From Hylemonella sp. (GTDB taxonomy: Bacteria > Pseudomonadota > Gammaproteobacteria > Burkholderiales > Burkholderiaceae_C), in assembly GCF_027532185.1 (NCBI RefSeq), contig NZ_JAPZSV010000012.1:1-64000 (forward strand): a stretch of 64,000 nt of DNA. Reading direction: 5' to 3'. Below are positions 1-8,714 of this stretch, one piece after another. Positions within the stretch are counted from its first letter, which is position 1. The number at the start of each line of letters is the position of its first letter. The notes beneath the pieces are model-generated. The model did not search any database. It saw only the letters and a list, made by a program, of their open reading frames with translations, and was not told the DNA's origin. Position numbers and translations under genes: made by a program.

Positions 1-243
1 CGCGCCTTCGGTGGTCTGCGCCAGGGACACGCCGTCGTTGGCGTTGCGCGCCGCCTGGTTCAGGCCGCGGATCTGGCTGGTGAAGCGCTCCGAGATCGAC
101 AGACCTGCCGCGTCGTCCTTCGCGCTGTTGATGCGCAGGCCGGACGACAGCCGCTGGATCGCCGTGGAGAGCGAGTTACTGCTCAACCCCTGATAACGCT
201 GCGCGCTCAGCGAGTTGATGTTGGTGTTGATGATCGATGCCAT
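1..243 (-). CDS. fliC: Flagellin, N-terminal part (runs off the window)
   Basis: The 81 visible codons encode the N-terminal D0/D1 helices of a flagellin, the filament subunit exported by the flagellar type III system. The protein begins [16 protein letters not shown] and contains the conserved blocks [18 protein letters not shown] and [16 protein letters not shown]. An AGGAG ribosome site lies just upstream of the ATG. The C-terminal part lies outside the window. It is divergent from a second flagellin at 564 and nearly identical to it over this stretch, so the two are paralogues. A sigma-28-type promoter precedes it (413-439), which fits a late flagellar gene. Family assignment is secure; the fliC name as opposed to another flagellin number is convention. 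Confidence 0.95.
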   Translation of the reverse strand, partial: MASIINTNINSLSAQRYQGLSSNSLSTAIQRLSSGLRINSAKDDAAGLSISERFTSQIRGLNQAARNANDGVSLAQTTEGA

Positions 244-550
244 TGCTGAACTCCTGTTAGAGGCTGAGGTAATGCCCTCGTCGCTCATTTCGGATGCCTG
301 CCACCAAAACTTGAGAACTAAAGCGAGAAAAAGCGGGTTTTTCGACGCCAGCTCTGCGCTTCAGGCCATTTGGGCACAGGCCAAGCTCCGGAACATGCCG
401 GATACGGTGAAGTTATCGGCGCTTTTTCCGGGGACTTGAGGGTTGAATCAAAAAAAAGGGGGGTTTCGAACCCTTTTATCGGGATACCAGCCTGATAGCC
501 GCTACCCACAATTCATTCCATCGCCATACCGGGGCCCAGGCCCTGTACAG
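244..550. other. Intergenic region between divergent flagellin genes
   Basis: No gene is visible in these roughly 300 bases. They hold the promoter and about 170-nt leader of the left flagellin. There is an imperfect GGGTTTCGAACCC palindrome near 461-473 beside an A-tract (451-457), which read leftward looks like a weak hairpin followed by T residues. I see no convincing sigma-28 element facing the right-hand flagellin. The sequence is more AT-rich than its surroundings, as expected of a promoter region. Confidence 0.6.
413..439 (-). promoter_or_regulatory. Sigma-28 (FliA) promoter of the left flagellin
   Basis: Read on the minus strand this is TCAA-N15-GCCGATAA, a near-perfect match to the flagellar sigma-28 consensus TAAA-N15-GCCGATAA. 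It lies about 170 nt upstream of the left flagellin ATG. The same arrangement (TCAA-N15-GCCGATAG) precedes flgM at 22612-22638, so the two sites support each other. FliA itself is encoded at 20445. Confidence 0.8.
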
Positions 551-563
551 AAGGAGTGTTTCC

Positions 564-2054
564 ATGGCTGCCATCATCAATACGAATATCCCCTCGCTGA
601 CTGCGCAGCGTAACCAGGGCATGAGCCAGACGGCGTTGAACACGTCGATCCAGCGTCTGTCGTCCGGCCTGCGCATCAACAGCGCGAAGGACGACGCCGC
701 CGGTCTGGCCATCTCGGAGCGCTTCACCAGCCAGATCCGCGGCCTGAACCAGGCGGCGCGTAACGCCAACGACGGGATTTCCCTGGCCCAGGTGGCCGAG
801 GGGGCCCTCGGCTCGGCCAGCGCCATCCTGCAGCGCGTGCGTGAACTGGCCGTGCAGTCGGCCAACGCCACCAACAGCGCCGCCGACCGCCAGGCCCTGA
901 ACCAGGAAGTCGGCCAGCTGGTGGCCGAACTGGACCGCATTGCCCAGACCACCGAATTCAACGGCCAGAAGATCCTGGACGGCACCTTCGGCACCGCGCA
1001 GTTCCAGATCGGTGCCAACGCAGGTCAGGTCATCGTGGCCTCCACCGCCAACCTGCGCACCAGCCAGTACGGCAACAACCAGTTGATCGCCAACGGTCCC
1101 TCGGCCGCGGCTGCGGCCTGGGGTGCCAACGGCATGAGCGCCAACACCGTGGCCATCAACGGCCCACGCGGCAATGCCAGCGTGACCATCGGCGCCAACG
1201 GCACGGCCAAGGCGGCGGCCGACACCATCAACCAGCAGACCCCTGGCACCGGTATTGCCGCCACCGCTCGCACGGAGACCCAGCTGGTCTTCGGTGCTCC
1301 GGGCGCCTACGCCATGACCATCCGTTCGGACAACGGTACGCCGGAGTCGCTGTCCTTCTCGATTTCTGCCACCAGCAGCGCCGACGGCCTGTCCAACGCC
1401 ATTTCGGCCATCAACGAGAAATCGTCCAAGACCGGCGTCATCGCCAGCCTGAATGCAACGGGCACGGCCGTGGTCCTGACCAATGCGACCGGCAACGACA
1501 TCCTGCTGGCCGACACGACGATCACCAACGCCGGCACGCTGAGCGTGACCAAGCTGGCCGCCGATACCGCTGGTGCCCTGCAGCCCGTGACTGGCACCGT
1601 GGTGCTGGCCGCCGACTCCACGGCGGAAAGCGCCCTCGTCAGCGGCTATGTGACGCTGGACTCCGACAAGTCCTTTGCCCTGGACGCGACGGCGAGCGCC
1701 GCCACGTCGCTGTTCAACGATGCGGCCTCCACGCTCAAACAGGTGGCCAACCTGGATGTGACCACCGCGATCAAGGCCAATGACTCGCTCAAGACCGTGG
1801 ACTCGGCCTTGTCCTACATCAGCGGCGAACGCGCCAAGCTCGGCGCCCTGCAATCGCGCTTCGAGACCGCCATCTCGGCGCTGCAGATCACCTCGGAGAA
1901 CCTGACCGCCTCGCGCAGCCGTATCATGGATGCCGACTTCGCGGCCGAAACCGCCGCCCTGTCACGCGCCCAGATCCTGCAGCAGGCGGGCACGGCCATG
2001 GTGGCCCAGGCCAACCAGATCCCGCAGGGTGTGCTGCAGCTGCTGCAACGCTGA
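564..2054 (+). CDS. fliC: Flagellin, full length (496 aa)
   Basis: A complete flagellin. The N-terminal D0/D1 region covers about residues 1-170 ([31 protein letters not shown]). A variable Ala/Thr/Ser-rich surface domain covers about 170-400, and the C-terminal D1/D0 region ([17 protein letters not shown]) ends in LQLLQR. AAGGAG at 551-556 is a strong ribosome site and fixes the start. The Ser/Thr-rich centre is the usual place for O-glycans, and a GT41-like transferase gene starts 8 nt downstream. It is a paralogue of the left flagellin but has no recognisable sigma-28 element of its own, so the two may be controlled differently. Confidence 0.97.
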   Translation: MAAIINTNIPSLTAQRNQGMSQTALNTSIQRLSSGLRINSAKDDAAGLAISERFTSQIRGLNQAARNANDGISLAQVAEGALGSASAILQRVRELAVQSANATNSAADRQALNQEVGQLVAELDRIAQTTEFNGQKILDGTFGTAQFQIGANAGQVIVASTANLRTSQYGNNQLIANGPSAAAAAWGANGMSANTVAINGPRGNASVTIGANGTAKAAADTINQQTPGTGIAATARTETQLVFGAPGAYAMTIRSDNGTPESLSFSISATSSADGLSNAISAINEKSSKTGVIASLNATGTAVVLTNATGNDILLADTTITNAGTLSVTKLAADTAGALQPVTGTVVLAADSTAESALVSGYVTLDSDKSFALDATASAATSLFNDAASTLKQVANLDVTTAIKANDSLKTVDSALSYISGERAKLGALQSRFETAISALQITSENLTASRSRIMDADFAAETAALSRAQILQQAGTAMVAQANQIPQGVLQLLQR

Positions 2055-2062
2055 GCACCATA

Positions 2063-4291
2063 ATGAGGGCCGTGACCTACCCACGCAAACACGGCCGGCA
2101 TGTCCACGTCGCCAGATCGGGTGCCCAGGCACCCGACGCCGATGCCGTCAAGATCAGCCAGGCCTTCCTGAAGCAGGACTGGCCCCTGCTCGAGCGCCTG
2201 TGTCGCCAGACGCTGCGCAAGAACGGCATGCATCTGCGCGCGCACCAGATGCTGGGCTACGCGCTCGATCAGCAGCGGCAGACCGACGCCGCCATCGTCG
2301 CCTACCGTCAGGGGGCCAACCTTCACCCCGACAACGCCGAGCTGCTGATCAACTACGCCAATGTGCTCTTCCTCGCCGGCCGCTCCAGCGAGGCCATTCC
2401 GGTGCTGGAGAAGGTCTGCGCCTTGCGGCCTGACCATGCGATGAGCTGGCTCAAGCTGGCACAGTGCTGTTACCCGACGCAGCAGAACGACAAAGGCTTC
2501 GCGGCCGCCGAAAAAGCCGCCGCACTGGCGGACAATCTGACCGACAAGCTGGCCGCGCTGAACCAGCTCGCGGTGCACCGCCGCGAGCTCGGCCAGATCC
2601 GCGAAGCGGTTCGGGATTGCGAAAGCGCCATCCGACTCAACCCGCAGGACGTCGCCCATCACACCAACCGCATGCTCTTCATGCTGGCGGACCCCGAGGT
2701 CAGCACGCAGCAGATTGCCGCGGCGGCGCGCGAGTTCGCCGAGGTCTTCGAACCCCCGCTCAAGCCGCAGTGGCCGGATTTCGCGGCGCAGCGTCACGGC
2801 CCCTGGCGACGCCTGAAGGTCGGGTTCCTGTCCCCCGATTTCCGTAACCATGCCGTGATGTACTTCGTCGAAGGGCTGCTGGCACAACTGGACCGGCGGC
2901 AGTTCGAGGTCTGGGCCTTCTATCTCTATCCGAGTGAAGACGAGATCACGGAACGCGTGCGTCGCCATGCGGACCATTTTGTGTCGCTGTACCGTCAGTC
3001 ATCCCCCACGCAAGCCCGCGCGATCCAGGAGGCGGGGATCGACATCCTGATCGATCTGGCCGGTCACACCGGGCATAACGGGCTACCGATCATGATGCGC
3101 CGCGCGGCTCCGGTGCAGATCTCCTGGCTGGGTTTCCCGGCCACCACGGGGCTGACATCCATCGACTACAAGTTCACGGACGAAGTCACCGACCCGCCGG
3201 GTGCCGACGACCAGTACAGCGAGCACCTGTACCGTCTGCCCACGCTGTTCTGCTGCTACCGCCCCCACAGCCGCCATCCCTTGTGGCGCTACCAACCCGC
3301 CTACACGGTTCGGCCCACACCGGCGCTTGAGAACGGCCATGTCACTTTTGGCAGCTGCAACAACCTGGGCAAGCTGACCGACGAGGTCTTGGCGCTGTGG
3401 GGCCGCATCCTGGCGGCGGTGCCGGACTCTCGCCTTCTGATCGAGGGCAAGGGCTTCGAGAAAGCCGCTTTCGCCGAGGAATACAGTCAACGCTGCGGAC
3501 GCCTGGGTATCGACACCAGCCGCCTGGAGCTGGTGCCGCTGGACTACAGCAACCAGTACCTGACCTACCACCGCATCGACATTGCGCTGGACCCCTTCCC
3601 GTTGACCGGCGGCACCACATCCTGCGATCTGCTCTGGATGGGCGTGCCCATGGTGTCCATGGTGGGCGACAGCTTCAAGAGCCGCATGGGCACGGGCCTG
3701 CTCACCCATCTGAACCGCACCGACTGGCTGGCGCAAGACAGCGCAGACTATCTGCGCATTGCCTGCCAGCTCGCCGCCGACATCCCCACGCTCAATACGA
3801 CACGTCTGGGCCTGCGACGGGAGATGGAGCAGTCTGCCGTGATGCGCGAGGATCTGTTCAACCACTACTTTGGCGAGGGCCTGCGCCTGATGTGGCTGCA
3901 ATGGCTGGCCCAGGGCCAGCACCCCGATGACAAGGAAGGGCAAAGTCAGCTGATCCAGAGCTGGCTGCCCGGGCTTCCTGCCGAATGGGCCGAGGCGCCC
4001 ACCCCGGGCGTCGGACTGGCCCCTGGAGAGCGGGTATCGCTTCCCGAGGCACATCAGAAGCTTGAGGATCTGCTGGCCAAGGCCCGGCCACACGCGCCGA
4101 GCGCCCCGGGCCAGATCACCCATCCGAGCTGGCGCAAGGTGACCGAACTGGCCGAGCACATCCTCTGTGCCGTCCCGCACGATCCCGTGGCGCTGAGCTA
4201 CCTTGCCGAGATAGAACACGCGCACGGTCACACCGAGTTTGCCGTGACCTACCTGCGTTATGCGCAGGAAGCCCTGGCCGCCCGCATCTAG
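2063..4291 (+). CDS. TPR protein with GT41 (O-GlcNAc transferase/SPINDLY-like) domain
   Basis: A 742-aa protein. Residues about 50-210 are TPR repeats (YANVLFLAGRSSEAIPVLEK is one), and about 250-620 match the GT41 catalytic region of SPINDLY/OGT proteins: KVGFLSPDFRNHAV at about 252, DLAGHTGHNGL at about 332, and the nucleotide-binding GGTTSCDLLWMGVPMVS. The family transfers a sugar from a nucleotide donor to Ser/Thr. The gene follows a flagellin by 8 nt and faces a sugar-nucleotide cassette, so flagellin is the obvious candidate acceptor; that is inference. No good ribosome site precedes the ATG, so translation may be coupled to flagellin or begin slightly downstream. The last 100 residues are poorly assignable. 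Confidence 0.88.
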   Translation: MRAVTYPRKHGRHVHVARSGAQAPDADAVKISQAFLKQDWPLLERLCRQTLRKNGMHLRAHQMLGYALDQQRQTDAAIVAYRQGANLHPDNAELLINYANVLFLAGRSSEAIPVLEKVCALRPDHAMSWLKLAQCCYPTQQNDKGFAAAEKAAALADNLTDKLAALNQLAVHRRELGQIREAVRDCESAIRLNPQDVAHHTNRMLFMLADPEVSTQQIAAAAREFAEVFEPPLKPQWPDFAAQRHGPWRRLKVGFLSPDFRNHAVMYFVEGLLAQLDRRQFEVWAFYLYPSEDEITERVRRHADHFVSLYRQSSPTQARAIQEAGIDILIDLAGHTGHNGLPIMMRRAAPVQISWLGFPATTGLTSIDYKFTDEVTDPPGADDQYSEHLYRLPTLFCCYRPHSRHPLWRYQPAYTVRPTPALENGHVTFGSCNNLGKLTDEVLALWGRILAAVPDSRLLIEGKGFEKAAFAEEYSQRCGRLGIDTSRLELVPLDYSNQYLTYHRIDIALDPFPLTGGTTSCDLLWMGVPMVSMVGDSFKSRMGTGLLTHLNRTDWLAQDSADYLRIACQLAADIPTLNTTRLGLRREMEQSAVMREDLFNHYFGEGLRLMWLQWLAQGQHPDDKEGQSQLIQSWLPGLPAEWAEAPTPGVGLAPGERVSLPEAHQKLEDLLAKARPHAPSAPGQITHPSWRKVTELAEHILCAVPHDPVALSYLAEIEHAHGHTEFAVTYLRYAQEALAARI

Positions 4292-4306
4292 CGCGGCGGT
4301 GCCGGG

Positions 4307-4960
4307 TCAGACGTCCCGGAAGAAGTCGGCCAGGATGGCGTGATGCGGCGCCTTGAACACCAGCCCGCCGTCATGGCCCTGAAAAGCGATGCGGCCGGGC
4401 TCGGTGTCCCGGTTGATGACGCTGACCCCCTGGGCGATGATGGAACCCTGGCGTACCCGGCACGCGCCGATGATGGCGGTATTGGGGTACATGATGACCC
4501 CGTCTTCGAGCACCGGCGCCGCGCCGTGGTTCTTGCCGACGGTGGAGTTCTGGTAGAGCACCAGGTGGTTGCCGTACGTGGCCTTGGCCAGCACGATCCC
4601 CACCGAGTGGCCGATGAAGAAGACCTCGGGCAGCTCGATCTCGTAGAAGCAGTCGATCGCGTTGAGCGTCTTGTTCAGCAGGAAGATCCTGGTGCAGACG
4701 GCGCGGGCCTGCTCGCGACGCCAGATGGTATTGGACAGGTAGTACAGGAAGATGCAGTACTGAGAGGAATGGAGCACGTCGAACTGGCCCGGCGTCCACA
4801 TCCGCACGGCCCCGATGCAGCGCTCCAGCCGACCCAGGGCCTCGTTCAGGTGCGTATCGATCAAGGCCAGTTCAGCGTCTTCTCCGGTCGGGAAGAACTG
4901 CGTGATCTGGGCACGAATGTAGGCAGCCAGGCGGCTGCGCTCTAGGTTGAGTATCTTCAT
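4307..4960 (-). CDS. Left-handed beta-helix acetyltransferase (serine acetyltransferase-like)
   Basis: A 217-aa protein whose second half has hexapeptide-repeat character (GIVLAKATYGNHLVLYQNST, GVIMYPNTAIIGACRVRQG) like CysE-type O-acetyltransferases. The N-terminal half is alpha-helical, as in serine acetyltransferases. These enzymes move an acetyl group from acetyl-CoA to a hydroxyl. It is the last gene of the sugar cassette and its ATG overlaps the stop of the SDR gene. A role in acetylating the cassette's sugar is more likely than cysteine synthesis, because no cysteine gene is nearby, but the acceptor cannot be read from the sequence. Confidence 0.75.
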   Translation of the reverse strand: MKILNLERSRLAAYIRAQITQFFPTGEDAELALIDTHLNEALGRLERCIGAVRMWTPGQFDVLHSSQYCIFLYYLSNTIWRREQARAVCTRIFLLNKTLNAIDCFYEIELPEVFFIGHSVGIVLAKATYGNHLVLYQNSTVGKNHGAAPVLEDGVIMYPNTAIIGACRVRQGSIIAQGVSVINRDTEPGRIAFQGHDGGLVFKAPHHAILADFFRDV

Positions 4961-5796
4961 GGGGCCTCCGCCATGTCCCGCAGCCAGGGACCGATCACGT
5001 CCTCCAGCCGCGCGGGTCGCCAGCCGAAGTCCTGCTGCAATCGCCCGATATCGACCACGGCCGATCCTGACGCCACCTGCGGTGCGTGGAACGCCAGCTG
5101 ACGACCGCTCCAGCGCTCGACCATCTCGCCCAGACGCGCGTTGCTGACGTTCTCACCACTGGCCACGTTGTAGACCGTCTGGGTGCCGCGCAGGGCGATG
5201 TCCACCAGGGCCCGCAGCACATCCGGCAGGTGCACATAGTCCCGCTCGGCCTGCGCCGATGAATCCACGGCCAGGGTCTCGCCTGATGCAGCCTGCGCCA
5301 CCCGGCGCAGGAGGGCGGGCAGAAAGCCGTTCGGGTCGGCCGGGCTGTCGTAGACGCTGGCCAGACGGGCCACACGAGCGCGCCCCCGCCCCATGGCATG
5401 ACAAAGCGACTCCCCCGTGAGTTTGGTGAGGTCGAACAGATGCCGGGGCACCTGCGGCGCCACCGGCAGTCGAGCCGTCTCCTGCGCCAGCGTCCCGGCG
5501 GCCAGGCCATCGTAGAGGCGCGTCGACGACAGATAGACGAGCGACTCCCAACGCTCGGACTGCAGCACCCGCGCCAGCAGACTCACGTGGGCTTCCACCG
5601 TATCGGCGGCACGCGCCAGGTAATCTCCCGTCAAACCTGCACAGTAAAAAACATGCCCGAGGTCCGCTCCGCGCTGGGGCCAGGGCATGTCGCGCGCGGC
5701 GACCTGGCAGGCCCAGCCCCGGGAGGACAGGTAGCGCGCCAGTGCAGCACCGACAAAGCCCTTGCCGCCGATGATGGTGGCGATCTGCGACGACAT
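4957..5796 (-). CDS. NAD-dependent epimerase/dehydratase-like SDR with atypical active site
   Basis: A 279-aa extended SDR-type protein. The Rossmann motif GGKGFVGAAL is at residues 10-19 and YLSSTRLYDG supplies the usual active-site Ser/Thr. At the YxxxK position the sequence reads FDLTK (context RHLFDLTKLTGE): the Lys is kept but the catalytic Tyr is Phe. The likely role is the 4-keto reduction or epimerisation that finishes the CDP-sugar of this operon. With Tyr missing, the enzyme may be impaired or use another acid. It overlaps the acetyltransferase by 4 nt and lies 24 nt downstream of the FkbM gene. Confidence 0.75.
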   Translation of the reverse strand: MSSQIATIIGGKGFVGAALARYLSSRGWACQVAARDMPWPQRGADLGHVFYCAGLTGDYLARAADTVEAHVSLLARVLQSERWESLVYLSSTRLYDGLAAGTLAQETARLPVAPQVPRHLFDLTKLTGESLCHAMGRGRARVARLASVYDSPADPNGFLPALLRRVAQAASGETLAVDSSAQAERDYVHLPDVLRALVDIALRGTQTVYNVASGENVSNARLGEMVERWSGRQLAFHAPQVASGSAVVDIGRLQQDFGWRPARLEDVIGPWLRDMAEAP

Positions 5797-5820
5797 GGCT
5801 GGCCTCCCCCGCTCGAACCC

Positions 5821-6894
5821 TCAGTCCGGCAGACCGTCGAGCGGATGGTGCAGGGCGGGATCCTTGTGGCGCAGGAGCTTGGGGCTGACATTTCGCACCT
5901 GGCGGAACAGCGCGCCGGCGATCAGGGTCGGGTCGGCCACGGCCAGCATGTTGAAACCGTGGGGGGGGCCATCGAGGTAGACGCTGTCGGCCGGGATCAG
6001 CTCGATGCAGCGCTCCCCCATCTCCTGATGGGTATTGAAATCACGCACGGCGTAGAGCTGGTAGCCGGCTGCGGCCAGCAGGGCGCAGATCGGCGTGTTG
6101 GGCAGACCCACGCTCCAGTCCACGTAGTCGCGATGCACCTCGAAGACGACGGCCGGGTGGTCCTGTTTCAGCACCCGCGCCGCGCCCTGCAGGGCGCGCA
6201 GCTCGGCGCCCTCGATGTCGAGCATCAGCACGCCGATGGCGCAGCCCTGGCCCCGGCAGTAGTCATCGATCGTGATGGTCTCGAAGCCCTCACCGTCCTT
6301 CGCCGGCACCGCATTGGCAAAAGAGTCGAAACCATCCAACCGCAGGCGCTGGCTGCTTTCATGCCACAGGCCCATACGATTGATGCGCAGGTTCTGCAGA
6401 CCATTGAGTTGGGCATTGGCCGCCAGCATCCCGGCCTGGTCGGTATTCGGTTCGAAGCAATGCACCTGCCGGCCACTGCCCCGCAACTGCACGCCGAGCA
6501 CCACGGCGTGGTCGCCGAAGTAGGCCCCGCCGATCAGTACATCGCCGCGGGTGCGGGCCGTCAGGTGTTGCAGCAGGCGTGTCGTCTGGGGTTCCCAGAC
6601 GTGGCTGGGTCGCTCCTGCTCGGCCAGCAGGAAATCGCGGGCGATCTTGGTGCGGTAGAGAAAACGAAAGCGCGTGCCGTCGGCCAGCTGCTTCTCGTAG
6701 ACGTCCTCGTCGCTGTGCATGGCATCGATGATGGGGCCGGTGATGTCGTCGCGCACCGAGGCGCCGTAGGCCAGGCCGCGCTCGGCCCGTTGGAGCCATG
6801 CCATGAGCTCGGCGCGCAGTGTCGCGTCGCGACCGAGCTTCAGCAGTGCCTGCTGCAAACGGGAGCCATCCAGATCACGGGGGTCATTGGCCAT
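5821..6894 (-). CDS. FkbM-family methyltransferase
   Basis: A 357-aa protein. Its central region has the FkbM SAM-dependent O-methyltransferase layout: a glycine-rich segment (VLIGGAYFGDHAVVLG) as motif I, an acidic end to the next strand (HCFEPNTDQ), then VLMLDIEGAELRALQG, the family-typical DIEG motif. The N-terminal 90 residues are helical and unassigned. In this cassette it probably methylates a hydroxyl of the sugar or glycan; the substrate is not visible. Transcription is with the upstream C-methyltransferase gene, 24 nt away. Confidence 0.82.
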   Translation of the reverse strand: MANDPRDLDGSRLQQALLKLGRDATLRAELMAWLQRAERGLAYGASVRDDITGPIIDAMHSDEDVYEKQLADGTRFRFLYRTKIARDFLLAEQERPSHVWEPQTTRLLQHLTARTRGDVLIGGAYFGDHAVVLGVQLRGSGRQVHCFEPNTDQAGMLAANAQLNGLQNLRINRMGLWHESSQRLRLDGFDSFANAVPAKDGEGFETITIDDYCRGQGCAIGVLMLDIEGAELRALQGAARVLKQDHPAVVFEVHRDYVDWSVGLPNTPICALLAAAGYQLYAVRDFNTHQEMGERCIELIPADSVYLDGPPHGFNMLAVADPTLIAGALFRQVRNVSPKLLRHKDPALHHPLDGLPD

Positions 6895-6918
6895 GGTGTT
6901 GTCCTTGTCGTCGCTAGG

Positions 6919-8157
6919 TTACGGTCTGTCCTGGTCCACTGTCAGTCGCGGCACGGCCGTCACGAAACGCCCGCCCCATTCACGGATGTAGGTCAGCTGG
7001 GCGGTGATTTCGGTGCGCAGGTTCCAGGGCAGGATGAGCACGCGGTCGGGCCGATCGCGGCGCAGATACGCCTCGTCCACGATCGGGATACGGCTGCCCG
7101 GCATGGATTTGCCCTGCTTGGCCGGGTTGAGGTCCACCACATAGGGCAGCAGGTCCGGCCGCACACCGGCAAAGTTCATCAGCGTGTTGCCCTTGGCGGC
7201 TGCACCGTACGCGCCGACCTTGAGGCCTTCGCGTTTGGCCTGCAACAGAAATTCAAGCAACTCGTGCTTGATGCGCTCGGCCTCGCGCTGGAAGCCCGCG
7301 TAGAAGGCCGGCGCCGTCATGCCCGCGGCCTGCTCGCGCGCGAGCAGCGTGGCGACGGCCGGTGCCACCGGCCGCTGGCCCGCGTCGCTGCGTTGCGCAA
7401 AGACGCGCAGGCTGCCGCCGTGCGTGGGCAGCTCCTCCACATCGAAAACCCGCAGACCGTTGGCCGCGAAGATGCGCTGTACGGCCGTGAGCGAGAGGTA
7501 GGAGTAGTGCTCATGGTAGGCCGTGTCGAACTGGCACTCCTGCACCATGCGCAGCAGGTGCGGGAACTCGAAGGTGGCTACGCCCTGTTCTTTCAGCAGC
7601 ACAGCGAAGCCGCCGACGAAGTCATTGATATCGGGCACATGGGCCAGCACATTGTTGGCCGCCGTCAGGTCGGCCTGGCGGCCCGCGGCCGCGAGTTCGC
7701 GTGCCAGCGCAACGCCGAAGAAACGCTCGACGATCTCGATCCCCTTGGCGCGCGCCGCGGCCGCGGTGCTGGCCGTGGGCTCGATGCCATAGCAGGGCAC
7801 GCCGGCCTCACGCACATACTGCAGCAGGTAGCCGTCATTGGCGGCGACCTCGGCCACGCAGCTCTGCGCATTCAGGCCCAGGCGCTCGCGCATGGCCTGC
7901 ACATAGGCCTTCGCGTGCGCCAGCCAGGAACTCGAGTAGGAGCTGAAATAGGCGTAATCGGCGTCGAAGAGCTGTTCGCGTCCCGCATGGTCCTCGGTCT
8001 GCACCAGCCAGCAGGCTTCGCAGACCAGCAGACGCAAGGGGTACCAGGTTTCGGGGCCGCGCAGTGCGGCCTCGCTGAGGTAGGCGTTGGAGGGTGGAGC
8101 ACTGCCCAGGTCCAGGAAGGGCAGGCGCAGATCCTTGGCGCAGTGGCGGCACTTCAC
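6919..8157 (-). CDS. Sugar C-methyltransferase (TylC3/NovU/TcaB9-like)
   Basis: A 412-aa protein with three recognisable parts. The N-terminal zinc site has C3, C6, C46 and C49. The SAM-binding domain reads VAEVAANDGYLLQYV, followed by the catalytic block YHEHYSYLS typical of 4-keto-6-deoxysugar C-3 methyltransferases. The C-terminal domain contains GAYGAAAKGNTL and VVDLNPAKQGKSMPG. The family methylates carbon 3 of an NDP-4-keto-6-deoxyhexose, giving a branched sugar. It overlaps the rfbC-like gene by ATGA and takes the logical next step after it. The position methylated is inferred from the family. Confidence 0.88.
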   Translation of the reverse strand: MKCRHCAKDLRLPFLDLGSAPPSNAYLSEAALRGPETWYPLRLLVCEACWLVQTEDHAGREQLFDADYAYFSSYSSSWLAHAKAYVQAMRERLGLNAQSCVAEVAANDGYLLQYVREAGVPCYGIEPTASTAAAARAKGIEIVERFFGVALARELAAAGRQADLTAANNVLAHVPDINDFVGGFAVLLKEQGVATFEFPHLLRMVQECQFDTAYHEHYSYLSLTAVQRIFAANGLRVFDVEELPTHGGSLRVFAQRSDAGQRPVAPAVATLLAREQAAGMTAPAFYAGFQREAERIKHELLEFLLQAKREGLKVGAYGAAAKGNTLMNFAGVRPDLLPYVVDLNPAKQGKSMPGSRIPIVDEAYLRRDRPDRVLILPWNLRTEITAQLTYIREWGGRFVTAVPRLTVDQDRP

Positions 8158-8714
8158 AGCTTCACTCCCTCGAATGCCGGGGTCAGTAAATCAAAGCCGG
8201 CATCGCGCACCGACAGGCCCTGCACCGGTAACGGCCACTGGATGCCCAGACGCACGTCGCGCACATGCAGTCCCGACTCGGCCTGGGGCGCGTAGGCGAC
8301 GGAGTGGCAATAGACCAGTTCGGCCTCCTCGCTGAGCAGCTGAAAGCCGTGCGCGAAACCGGCCGGGATCAGCAGGGCCGTGCCCTGCTCGGCGCTCAGG
8401 TTCTCGGCATGCCAGCGCAGAAAGGTGGGCGAGCCCGCGCGCAGATCGACGGCCACATCCCAGACCTCACCGCGCACACAGCTCACGAGCTTGGTCTCGG
8501 CATGGGGAGGGCGCTGGTAGTGCAGGCCGCGCACCGTGCCACGCGTGCGCGTGAGGCTGTGGTTGATCTGGGCAATGGGTCCGCGCCAGTCGGCCGCGGC
8601 CAGCTCTTCGGCGCAGAACAGGCGGGCGAACACACCGCGCTCGTCGCCATGCAGGCGGCGTTGTACGCGCTTGAGCCCAGCCAGCGGCAAGTCGGTGACC
8701 GTGAGGCTGCTCAT
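8154..8714 (-). CDS. rfbC: NDP-4-dehydro-6-deoxysugar 3,5-epimerase (RmlC/RfbC family)
   Basis: A 186-aa cupin enzyme of the RmlC family that epimerises C3 and/or C5 of a 4-keto-6-deoxyhexose nucleotide. The catalytic His sits in GTVRGLHYQ, and the later block LLIPAGFAHGFQLLS plus LGIQWP is family-typical. In the Tyr-rich active-site segment the usual YYAP reads AYAP, so the choice between 3- and 3,5-epimerisation is uncertain. Reading frame continues far upstream, but homology starts at the ATG at 8714, which also gives a 4-nt overlap with the rfbG stop. Confidence 0.87.
   Translation of the reverse strand: MSSLTVTDLPLAGLKRVQRRLHGDERGVFARLFCAEELAAADWRGPIAQINHSLTRTRGTVRGLHYQRPPHAETKLVSCVRGEVWDVAVDLRAGSPTFLRWHAENLSAEQGTALLIPAGFAHGFQLLSEEAELVYCHSVAYAPQAESGLHVRDVRLGIQWPLPVQGLSVRDAGFDLLTPAFEGVKL

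Noticed and set aside
471-500. Possible sigma-28 promoter before the right flagellin (GCCTGATA)
   Set aside because: It has an extra base and no minus 35 element at proper spacing.
5398-8295. A 965-codon open frame on the plus strand opposite the sugar cassette
   Set aside because: Shadow of the SDR, FkbM and C-methyltransferase genes, whose motifs are clear on the minus strand.
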